This document shows positions 33,889 through 39,716 of a stretch of DNA of 39,716 nucleotides, piece after piece. Below the pieces are notes generated by a model, which did not search any database, was not told the DNA's origin, and was given only the letters and a program-made list of their open reading frames with translations. Position 1 is the stretch's first letter; each line of letters begins with the position of its first letter. The translations under genes and the position numbers were made by a program. Where the stretch lies: the NCBI RefSeq assembly GCF_030551755.1, contig NZ_JAUPEC010000031.1, positions 1 to 39,716 on the forward strand, in the 5' to 3' direction. The DNA is from Pseudocolwellia sp. AS88 (GTDB taxonomy: Bacteria > Pseudomonadota > Gammaproteobacteria > Enterobacterales > Alteromonadaceae).

Positions 33889-34548
33889 CTAATCCTTTCT
33901 CACAATGTAACCAACACCTCTTACTGTGCTAATAAATGTTTTAGGCAGCTTTTTACGAATGTTGTGAATGTGAACTTCTATGGTGTTGCTGCTCACTTCA
34001 TCTCCCCATTCGTAAAGTTTATTTTCAAGCAAGGCTTTTGAGTTTATTCGACCTGCATTTTCCATCAAAGCTTTAACTATCATGTATTCTCTGCGAGAAA
34101 AATCGACACGCTTATCATCTATCGTAACTTGTTGAGCTTTGCTGTCTAATTTTATATTGTCGATAACAATAATATTATCTTGGCTAGTGCCTAAGCGTCT
34201 TTCTATTACTCTAAGCCTGGCGAGAAGTTCTGCAATATCAAATGGTTTGGCAAGGTAATCTTCAGCACCAAGATCTAAACCTTTTACTTTGTTTTCAACG
34301 CCATCTCTTGCCGTTAAAATAAGCACTGGAATATGTTTGTGCTTTTCTTTAATGTCGCGTAATACATCTAAACCATCAATATCAGGCAAACCTAAATCTA
34401 AAATAACTACATCAAACTCATTGCTAAGAATAGCGGTTAGTGCGTCTTTACCTTTATCAACCCAATCAATGGTATAGCTTTCATTATGTAAAGATTTTTT
34501 CAAACCTTGAGCAAGAGGAATGTCGTCCTCTACTAATAAAATTTTCAT
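33889..34548 (-). CDS. OmpR-family response regulator, QseB/PmrA-like
   Basis: 219 residues. The receiver has the phospho-Asp in VVILDLGLPDIDG (about residue 51) and the Lys in GAEDYLAKPFDIAELLARL. The winged helix ends NTIEVHIHNIRKKL and VRGVGYIVRKD. It is the first gene of the five-gene operon. The ATG is preceded by AAGG at 6 nt, and that AAGG is one unit of a 7-bp tandem repeat (34553-34580). The probable role is to control its own operon and perhaps the DUF3570 operon just upstream. Confidence 0.92.
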   Translation of the reverse strand: MKILLVEDDIPLAQGLKKSLHNESYTIDWVDKGKDALTAILSNEFDVVILDLGLPDIDGLDVLRDIKEKHKHIPVLILTARDGVENKVKGLDLGAEDYLAKPFDIAELLARLRVIERRLGTSQDNIIVIDNIKLDSKAQQVTIDDKRVDFSRREYMIVKALMENAGRINSKALLENKLYEWGDEVSSNTIEVHIHNIRKKLPKTFISTVRGVGYIVRKD

Positions 34549-34552
34549 TTTA

Positions 34553-34579
34553 AGCCTTAAGCCTTAAGCCTTAAACCTT
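34553..34579. repeat. 7-bp tandem repeat at the regulator ribosome site
   Basis: Four copies of a 7-bp unit (AAGCCTT, last copy AAACCTT). On the coding (minus) strand it reads as repeated AAGGCTT, so it repeats the Shine-Dalgarno of the response regulator. Confidence 0.8.
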
Positions 34580-34614
34580 TGAGGTGCTGATGTTTTATAT
34601 CTTATAGTATTTGC

Positions 34615-34653
34615 AAACAAGCCATCGTATTATTAGCAAACGTTGGCTTGTTT
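34615..34653 (-). terminator. hairpin after the DUF3570 operon
   Basis: 10-bp stem AAACAAGCCA / TGGCTTGTTT (34615-34624 and 34644-34653), 19-nt loop, 43 bp after the DUF3570 stop. The right arm ends TTT on the minus strand, but the following T-run is poor. It may be a partial terminator with read-through to the regulator operon. Confidence 0.5.
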
Positions 34654-34695
34654 TATAACAAATAACCTAGTTAAAGCCGTTGTTAATAATACTTA

Positions 34696-35982
34696 CTAAA
34701 ACGAGTAGTTAACCTGAGCAATAATAGCATCTACACTCGGATATAAGTCGAGTTCATTCAGCACACCAGGTAATTCATCACCATTACTTTTAGATGATTG
34801 CTGGAAAAACTCTAATCTGAAAGATAGCTCAGTATTGTCTTTCATGGGTATTCCGTATTTCACACCTACAGTAATACCATCCATTTTTCCTACGCGATAA
34901 TCGGCACTCATATATTCAGGTAGAGCGCTGCCACCTTTTTGAAACGGTTGATAAAAATTAGCGGCTTCTTGTGTGTAAAATCGAATATGTGGTTCAATAT
35001 AGTGGTTACCCAATGGTAATCTATAGCGAGCATCAACTGTATGCGAAGTTATGTCCCAATCATCCCAAAAATAGCGATATGAAAAATCAATAATTGAATC
35101 CGACAAAAAGTGATACTTGGTTTGCCAATAAATACTGTTTTTCTCACGCGTATCTGGTCGGTTTTCATAAAGCTGCTGTTGAGCAATACCGTTATCGTCT
35201 ACAACACTTACCACTTTGAATGGGTCGGTTTGATAACCATCAACCTGCGAGTATGAGTAATTAAATTGCATAATCGTTTGTCGACTAATAACTTGGGTTA
35301 AACCAAACAATAAATCGATTGTGGTTTTATCTTCATCACTGCCATCACGATTTAAACCGCCACCGATTTCGTCAACAGGAGGAAGCATTTGTTCGAACGC
35401 AATTGGAATTCCACCTTCAGGGCTAATTGTGTCGTTTGTATAAGCAAAACCAGCAGATAACGTTGTGTTTTTTAAATTGAAATCATGCGCAATATTGCCA
35501 TTTAAGCCTAACGACAAATAATCGTACTCTTTTGATAAATGCACACCACCGCTTACTCTGTAATCTTTTGCAATAGGCTGAGTCCACTGTGCGTTCAGCT
35601 GAACACGGGTGTCGTGAAAGGTATCGTCTAATGGTGTTTCTTTGGCTGGTGTTTGGAATGAACCATTACCAGAAGGACGTGTAAATGTTTGTACTTCAGT
35701 TTGAGGTACAGCTCCGTTAGCCGAGGCTCCGGTTAATACATCAACCGTAACTTTTAGGTTGAGAATATGTTCATCTTCAAACTCTTTAGTTGCTGCTAGA
35801 ATAAATTCAGAAGCAGTTACACGGTCTGTTTCACCGTAATACATTAATGCCGTATCAAATTCCCATGGCTTTTGTTCTTCAGCTTGAGCTGTTGTACCTA
35901 ATAAAGTACAAGTTGCTACTGTTAGAAGTTGAGCAACGTTTACTTTATTTTTATTGGCTTTTTTGTTATCAATTAATTGCAT
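34696..35982 (-). CDS. DUF3570-type outer-membrane beta-barrel protein
   Basis: 428 residues from ATG 35982, chosen over TTG 35988 because GGAGG lies 6 nt upstream. Signal peptide about 1-34, ending AQAEE. The body is a barrel-like series of alternating strands (IDFSYRYFWDDWDI, YIEPHIRFYTQE) ending QVNYSF, a terminal Phe. It fits DUF3570 proteins, which I recall as usually encoded next to a DUF4266 lipoprotein and a thioredoxin-like protein. It overlaps the DUF4266 gene by 10 nt. Function unknown; a surface or pore partner of the lipoprotein is inferred. Confidence 0.8.
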   Translation of the reverse strand: MQLIDNKKANKNKVNVAQLLTVATCTLLGTTAQAEEQKPWEFDTALMYYGETDRVTASEFILAATKEFEDEHILNLKVTVDVLTGASANGAVPQTEVQTFTRPSGNGSFQTPAKETPLDDTFHDTRVQLNAQWTQPIAKDYRVSGGVHLSKEYDYLSLGLNGNIAHDFNLKNTTLSAGFAYTNDTISPEGGIPIAFEQMLPPVDEIGGGLNRDGSDEDKTTIDLLFGLTQVISRQTIMQFNYSYSQVDGYQTDPFKVVSVVDDNGIAQQQLYENRPDTREKNSIYWQTKYHFLSDSIIDFSYRYFWDDWDITSHTVDARYRLPLGNHYIEPHIRFYTQEAANFYQPFQKGGSALPEYMSADYRVGKMDGITVGVKYGIPMKDNTELSFRLEFFQQSSKSNGDELPGVLNELDLYPSVDAIIAQVNYSF

Positions 35983-36197
35983 CCGCAACCTCCACCAGCA
36001 AAACCTCTACCACCACTTGAAGACTCTTTACTAAAATAAATATGATCATCAAGCGAAGCATCGATAGGTGACGAATTAAGTGCCATTTCGTCTTTAGCTA
36101 ATAAATCTCTTTCCCATGGCTGAACACCTAAACTGCTGCACGCAGAGGTTAATGCCACAAGGCTTATTAATATGACGGCTTGTTTATACTTTTTCAT
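35973..36197 (-). CDS. DUF4266-type small lipoprotein with C-terminal Cys-Gly-Cys-Asn
   Basis: 74 residues. Lipobox LTSAC (Cys20) with Ser at +2, which sends a lipoprotein to the outer membrane by the Lol rule. Family marks follow: VQPWERDLLAKDEMA and LDDHIYFSKE, then a Gly-rich end, AGGGCGCN, with Cys71 and Cys73 close together. The C-terminal CxC could bind a metal, form a disulfide that the neighbouring thioredoxin handles, or be modified. Strong ribosome site AGGGG. It is the middle gene of the TlpA-DUF4266-DUF3570 operon. Codons for the Gly-Gly-Cys end also carry the GGAGG ribosome site of the next gene. Confidence 0.85.
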   Translation of the reverse strand: MKKYKQAVILISLVALTSACSSLGVQPWERDLLAKDEMALNSSPIDASLDDHIYFSKESSSGGRGFAGGGCGCN

Positions 36198-36213
36198 GTT
36201 AACCCCTAAGTTA

Positions 36214-36774
36214 TTAATATTTATCAGCAGCTGATGACTTACTAGACGTGTTATTTATTTTGACCATGGCAACACTTTCAGTTGAATTGAGTAACTGACT
36301 AATTTCATCTTCATACATTGCGCTTTCTTCAGTAAAAAATCCCGTTTGATGACTCACTACTTTTCCTTGCTGGTTAGCTAGGTAACTGCTTGGCATACCT
36401 TTTACATGAAACTTCTTCGCAAGCTCGCCTTTAGGATCGTAAATAACAGGGAAACTAGCAGGTAAGGTAGTTAGAAACTTGTCGGCTAAGGATTTATCGC
36501 TATCAAGATTAATACTGATAACGGTAAATTTTTCTGGGGAATAGGTATTTTGGATTTTGTTCATCCAAGGAAATGACTTTCTGCACGGCACACACCATGA
36601 CGCCCAAAAATCTAAGTAAATAACTTTACCTTTATGCTGTTCAAGCAAGGCTGTAAGTTCGTTGTACTTAGCTGAATCGTTTTCTTCACTGTATGCCATA
36701 GATGAAAAAACAATAGAACCCAAAAGTAACATCAGGCTAAATTTTGATACTGTAGTATTTGATAAGAAACTCAT
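36214..36774 (-). CDS. TlpA/ResA-like periplasmic thioredoxin
   Basis: 186 residues. Signal peptide about 1-28, ending AYSEE. The thioredoxin fold has the active site WCVPC (Cys61 and Cys64) in LDFWASWCVPCRKSF, then the cis-Pro region KGMPSSYLAN. This is the TlpA/ResA class that reduces or delivers to periplasmic Cys sites such as cytochrome haem-binding Cys or metal-site Cys. It is the first gene of the operon, 16 bp before the DUF4266 gene, whose CxC end is the obvious candidate substrate (inference). Confidence 0.88.
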   Translation of the reverse strand: MSFLSNTTVSKFSLMLLLGSIVFSSMAYSEENDSAKYNELTALLEQHKGKVIYLDFWASWCVPCRKSFPWMNKIQNTYSPEKFTVISINLDSDKSLADKFLTTLPASFPVIYDPKGELAKKFHVKGMPSSYLANQQGKVVSHQTGFFTEESAMYEDEISQLLNSTESVAMVKINNTSSKSSAADKY

Positions 36775-36889
36775 AATACCTTCCCATAATATTGTAATTA
36801 ATGAGAAGTTTATGAGATGAAACTTAAAACAAACTTAAGAAACGGAAGATAATATAAAATAGTGATGAACTTTAAACAGAAGGTAAGGG

Positions 36890-37231
36890 CTAATTATTCT
36901 TGGGGTTTTGACCATAATCATTAGCGTCATGACTGTCTTGAATTAGAAAATACAACATAACGATAATACCAATAAAAGGCACTAAAAATAGTAATTGCCA
37001 CCAACCCGAGCGAGTAGTGTCGTGTAAGCGTCTTGCTGTAATTGTTATAGAAGGGATTAACATAGCGAAGCTGAATAAATTAGCGATAACCTTAGTTCCT
37101 AAAGCGTAATCGATAACGCTCAAAATCACCATAATCAAAACATAAAACAAGAAATACATCCAATAAGCTTTACGGGTAGATCTACCGGTAAAATCAGCGT
37201 ATTTTCTTAAAGCATCAATATAATATTCCAT
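36890..37231 (-). CDS. DUF805 family inner-membrane protein
   Basis: 113 residues. Starts YYIDALRKYADFTGRSTRKA, the typical DUF805 opening, and has RRLHDTTRSGWW in the middle. Three to four membrane helices (about 22-42, 45-62, 75-98). Members are widespread small inner-membrane proteins without a settled function. It stands 115 bp downstream of nothing in its operon and faces the exported protein at 37502. Confidence 0.88.
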   Translation of the reverse strand: MEYYIDALRKYADFTGRSTRKAYWMYFLFYVLIMVILSVIDYALGTKVIANLFSFAMLIPSITITARRLHDTTRSGWWQLLFLVPFIGIIVMLYFLIQDSHDANDYGQNPKNN

Positions 37232-37419
37232 TCACTATTCTTTTGTTTTTTTTCATCAGAGTTATAACTGTGTAATTTACCCCAATAACATTTATAAACA
37301 AAGTGAGTTCTTATTGGAAGTTCTAATGAATTAATACAAGGTCTAGTTATTTATACAGAGCTGAACAGCTTATTCAATTGACTATCTTATATAGCAATAT
37401 TAAGAATCTGTAAAATCAC

Positions 37420-37450
37420 TTGTTACATCAGGCTGTTAATTCATTATAAT
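37420..37450 (+). promoter_or_regulatory. candidate promoter of the exported protein gene
   Basis: TATAAT at 37445-37450. Possible -35 elements are TTGTTA (37420-37425, 19-bp spacer) or TTACAT (37423-37428, 16-bp spacer). It lies 52 bp before the GTG start. Confidence 0.45.
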
Positions 37451-37501
37451 CACGGTGTTAAACTGACAAAATATAAACGTAAATACTTAAAAGGACTTAT
37501 T

Positions 37502-38290
37502 GTGAAAAAAATATTTTTTATAGCCTGTGTACTTCTATCATCTAAAAGTTTTGCTTTAGAACTAGCCAAATACCCAATAGAACTCAGTTCGGGCGAGGGT
37601 GTTAATGTTGTTATCGCACCAACAACAGACAAAAAACAAGCCTTAGTAAAAGTAACCGGCATTAACCACGAAATTGATGGCATTACATTTCTAACTGATT
37701 ACAAACCGCATGGCAGTAACAACGCTTATAAATATATATATGACGGTTCAGAGCGCAGCTTAGTAAGTGTTAGCGAAGGATATCGTTGTTGTACTTATAC
37801 GCTTTATATACCAGAAACACGAGATGGCACTTATTTAGGAAATAAAGAAGAGTCTAACCCTGCATTAGTCGCTGAATTAAAAGCACAATACGAACAACAA
37901 CTTAATGAAGGTGTTCAAGCCAAGTTAGCTAATTTTAATCGTGAAAAGCATTTAGCGTATCAACAGGAAAAAATCACTACCGCTAATAGCGATATAGATA
38001 AACAGTGTGGATTGAAAATAGAAACGACAGTCGACTGGAAAACCATTGATGATAAAACTTTACAAGCTTATGCCGTAGGTTCGTTTTGCTCACAGGTAGC
38101 TAACGAAATGATTTCTATGTGCAAAAAAGATGAAAACTTTAAAAGTGATATTGCTCATATTAATACGATTGAATGCCAATTTACTGATCAGTTAAAATTG
38201 CGTCAAAATAGCAAAACCCTAACATTTAAAACTGCACCTAAGGCACCTAATCAAAGCCAGTTTATTCAATCTTATTTATTAAATTTATAA
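37502..38290 (+). CDS. exported protein of unknown function
   Basis: 262 residues from GTG 37502 with AGGAC 7-8 nt upstream. Signal peptide about 1-18 (ending SFALE). The N-terminal half is beta-rich with an adjacent Cys pair (YRCCTYTLYIPETRDG). The middle has a coiled-coil-like stretch (about 120-165), and the C-terminal part holds further Cys (KQCGLK, GSFCSQ, ISMCKK, IECQF), so several disulfides in the periplasm are likely. I do not recognise a family. A hairpin follows at 38302. Confidence 0.7.
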   Translation: MKKIFFIACVLLSSKSFALELAKYPIELSSGEGVNVVIAPTTDKKQALVKVTGINHEIDGITFLTDYKPHGSNNAYKYIYDGSERSLVSVSEGYRCCTYTLYIPETRDGTYLGNKEESNPALVAELKAQYEQQLNEGVQAKLANFNREKHLAYQQEKITTANSDIDKQCGLKIETTVDWKTIDDKTLQAYAVGSFCSQVANEMISMCKKDENFKSDIAHINTIECQFTDQLKLRQNSKTLTFKTAPKAPNQSQFIQSYLLNL

Positions 38291-38301
38291 TACACATTTG
38301 A

Positions 38302-38333
38302 AACTAGAAAAGTGCCTTGGTGTTTTTCTAGTT
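38302..38333 (+). terminator. hairpin after the exported protein gene
   Basis: 10-bp stem AACTAGAAAA / TTTTCTAGTT (38302-38311 and 38324-38333) with a 12-nt loop. The right arm provides the T's; sequence after it is only AT-rich. Confidence 0.55.
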
Positions 38334-38435
38334 ATTAATATTAATCTTAAATTATTCTTTTGATATTACGATTTAATTACAAGTATTGAGATATATGATG
38401 ACGAAGTCTTAAACTTAAAATTTATTTATATTTAT

Positions 38436-38517
38436 ACTGGTTGTATATTCAGTTAGGGGTGAATCCCTCTTTCTACAAGAAAGCGGGATTACATCCTCTT
38501 TTTACACATCAACCAGT
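38436..38517. repeat. palindromic intergenic element with internal small dyads
   Basis: Outer inverted repeat ACTGGTTG / CAACCAGT (38436-38443 and 38510-38517). Inside are GGGTGAATCCC-like, TTTCTACAAGAAA-like and GGATTACATCC dyads. A second stretch at about 38600-38629 repeats the pattern (TCTTTGTAGAAAGGCGGATG, then GCATCCTC). Together with AT-rich spacers this fills the 385-bp gap before the next gene. It looks like a REP/BIME-type repeat, origin unknown. Confidence 0.5.
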
Positions 38518-38675
38518 TGAGTCTATATTTTTAAGTCATTGATCTAATGATAACAATCACGTAATGTCGATGTTAATTATTAATTAATGGGGATTTGTAG
38601 TCTTTGTAGAAAGGCGGATGGCATCCTCATAATAAACTGTTATATTTTCTCAAGCACTGGTGTAGGAATTCAAGA

Positions 38676-39113
38676 TTGGAATTTGAAAAGGATAGTGAAC
38701 AATCAATTGTTTTTATATTTGATTTCCCTACGATAACAACACTTAAAAGTAGCTTTACTAAACTACAGTGTAGCTTTGGTACGAATGAAACAGAAATACG
38801 GGAAAATAAAAATGGTACTTTTCAACTCCGTGTAACTCGTATAATTCCTTACAATGAACCTAGTATTAATAAGCATAAAAATGAACTCATTGAAGATCTA
38901 ACATATTACAGTGGTAAGTTTAGAGAATTCAAAGTTCATAAAATTTCATTGGACGGGGTTATTACTAATAAGAGAATCAGTAACTATACAAAAGCATTAA
39001 CATTTTTATCTAAAATAGGTGGCACTAAACCATACAAAAAGTATGATGTACCCTTGTTTTCGGTATTAGCTGTAATTTTTGTAATCATCTTTTTTAGTGT
39101 CCTGAAAATATAA
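38676..39113 (+). CDS. integron cassette protein with a C-terminal membrane helix
   Basis: 145 residues from TTG 38676. The polar N-terminal part (about 1-110) is followed by one membrane helix (about 125-143), so it may be tail-anchored. The stretch LRVTRIIPYNEPSINKHKNE resembles the middle of RraB-like (RNase E inhibitor) domains, but this is too weak to name it. It lies in a cassette running from 38639 to 39197: GTTATATTTTC (38639-38649) is exactly complementary to GAAAATATAAC (39104-39114). The stop codon is inside the left core box of the attC that follows. Confidence 0.65.
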   Translation: MEFEKDSEQSIVFIFDFPTITTLKSSFTKLQCSFGTNETEIRENKNGTFQLRVTRIIPYNEPSINKHKNELIEDLTYYSGKFREFKVHKISLDGVITNKRISNYTKALTFLSKIGGTKPYKKYDVPLFSVLAVIFVIIFFSVLKI

Positions 39114-39203
39114 CAAGTTGCTTAAACGGACACAAACAGCTGGCTGTGCTCGTTCCTCGCTATTATAGCCAGCCATTTTTAGCCGCTTAGCAAAGCGTTA
39201 TAA
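39110..39203 (+). repeat. integron attC site (attC2)
   Basis: Left core ATAACAAG (from 39110) and right core GTTATAA (39197-39203). Arms GCTTAAACGG..AGCTGGCT and AGCCAGCC..AGCCGCTTAGC form an imperfect hairpin around a ~20-nt loop. It shares arms and loop wording with attC1 at 71-167 and resembles the VCR class. Confidence 0.85.
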
Positions 39204-39208
39204 GGCGC

Positions 39209-39631
39209 GTGCACTTGAATCAGAATCGGTACAAAGCTTCTTTCTCTACACCCAATTCAACTAGCGAGTTTTTTGATTCTTCTACATGGATATTATATGG
39301 CTTTTGGGGAATGCTAGTCGTCTGTTTTTTTGCTCATGGTATTTTTTACTATCATCCTGATACAGGCTTCGCATATGAAGATGACTTAAAAATAATAGTT
39401 GTAAATACTATTGGTTTAGCTGTTTTATTTATTTTGAAATTATTTGCTCAAAACATTTATATTATCGGTAAGCTTATGGCAGCATTATGTTTAATTACAT
39501 TTTTAACGATCATAGCTTTAACAATTTATATTACTTTGGTTGATCACTTCCCAGTTGCATATTTGGGGGGAGCATTGTACTTTGGTTTCGCAAGCTATCT
39601 ATTAAATAAAGACTATGTAAAGTTGAAGTAA
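39209..39631 (+). CDS. integron cassette protein, four-helix membrane protein
   Basis: 140 residues from GTG 39209 (TTG 39215 also possible). There are four predicted membrane helices (about 26-46, 62-82, 86-110 and 113-132), so it is an inner-membrane protein. No family recognised. It starts 6 nt after the attC core. The cassette ends GTTATAAGGCGC (39197-39208) and GCGCCATATAAC (39632-39643) are complementary at 11 of 12 positions. Confidence 0.65.
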   Translation: MHLNQNRYKASFSTPNSTSEFFDSSTWILYGFWGMLVVCFFAHGIFYYHPDTGFAYEDDLKIIVVNTIGLAVLFILKLFAQNIYIIGKLMAALCLITFLTIIALTIYITLVDHFPVAYLGGALYFGFASYLLNKDYVKLK

Positions 39632-39636
39632 GCGCC

Positions 39637-39716
39637 ATATAACAACACGCCCTGAGGTGGACCGCAAGTCCTAAAACTTACTTTCCACCGCATATTTCAA
39701 TAAGGGAGAACCCTTA
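39637..39716 (+). repeat. start of a third attC, cut by the window end
   Basis: Left core ATAACAAC (from 39639), then CGCCCTGAGGTGGA, a facing TCCACC (39685-39690), and AAGGG..CCCTTA at the very end. The right core should lie just beyond the window. Confidence 0.5.

Noticed and set aside
1-39716. Integron integrase, transposase, phage, toxin-antitoxin or restriction genes
   Set aside because: Looked for among all plausible genes on both strands; none has the motifs of these families.

Overview
The window looks like chromosomal DNA of a low-GC marine gammaproteobacterium of the Alteromonadales, most likely Colwelliaceae (Colwellia/Thalassotalea type). The reasons are the AT-rich base composition, an hdfR-maoP gene pair, a carboxyspermidine-type polyamine operon, a PhoD phosphatase, an RND pump, several LysR regulators, and VCR-like integron attC sites. 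The genus is inference. I see no rRNA, tRNA, CRISPR array, phage or transposase gene.

Layout. 1-600: an integron cassette behind a well-formed attC site, with its own downstream attC decayed. 575-3577: remnants of a decayed gene, a secreted alpha/beta hydrolase, a secreted protein with a 10-residue repeat tail, and a LysR gene. 3797-5020: a Bcr/CflA-type drug exporter, divergent from that LysR. 5566-10911: a four-gene polyamine operon (arginine decarboxylase, carboxynorspermidine/carboxyspermidine dehydrogenase, its decarboxylase NspC, agmatinase), enough to go from arginine to spermidine. 11137-13722: a CadR/PbrR-type MerR regulator divergent from a TonB-dependent receptor with a His-rich N-terminus, with a 19-bp-spacer MerR promoter between them. 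14122-16405: an HflX-like GTPase and an S4 RNA-binding protein. 16593-18359: a Tat-exported PhoD-type phosphatase. 18758-24064: an RND efflux pair with a divergent LysR. 24102-25458: maoP and hdfR, divergent. 25902-29205: a BaeS/BaeR-type two-component system followed by an EF-hand protein and a polyproline protein. 29415-30590: an unknown protein and a lone type IV pilin-like protein. 30665-36774: two consecutive minus-strand operons forming an envelope block. One holds a response regulator, sensor kinase, cupredoxin, FTR1-like membrane protein and outer-membrane-barrel-like protein. The other holds a TlpA-like thioredoxin, a DUF4266-type lipoprotein ending in Cys-Gly-Cys-Asn, and a DUF3570-type barrel. 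36890-38290: a DUF805 protein and an unknown exported protein. 38639-39716: two more integron cassettes.

Four observations stand out. First, all three cassettes at the window ends show 10-12 nt end complementarity, as expected if each once closed into a circle. That is strong internal evidence for integron cassettes without an integrase in view. Second, a palindromic MITE-like family (ends AACCTGAACTCGG, 4-bp target duplications) has two ~94% identical 195-bp copies 12 kb apart, a related 229-bp copy and a partial copy. One copy ends 4 bp before the sensor-kinase ATG and supplies its apparent Shine-Dalgarno. Third, a MerR-family metal sensor appears to control an uptake-type receptor rather than an efflux pump. 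Fourth, the 30.7-36.8 kb envelope block combines two gene sets that suggest metal or redox handling and is the best candidate for an incompletely described system. Functions of the DUF families are inferred from sequence features and context only.
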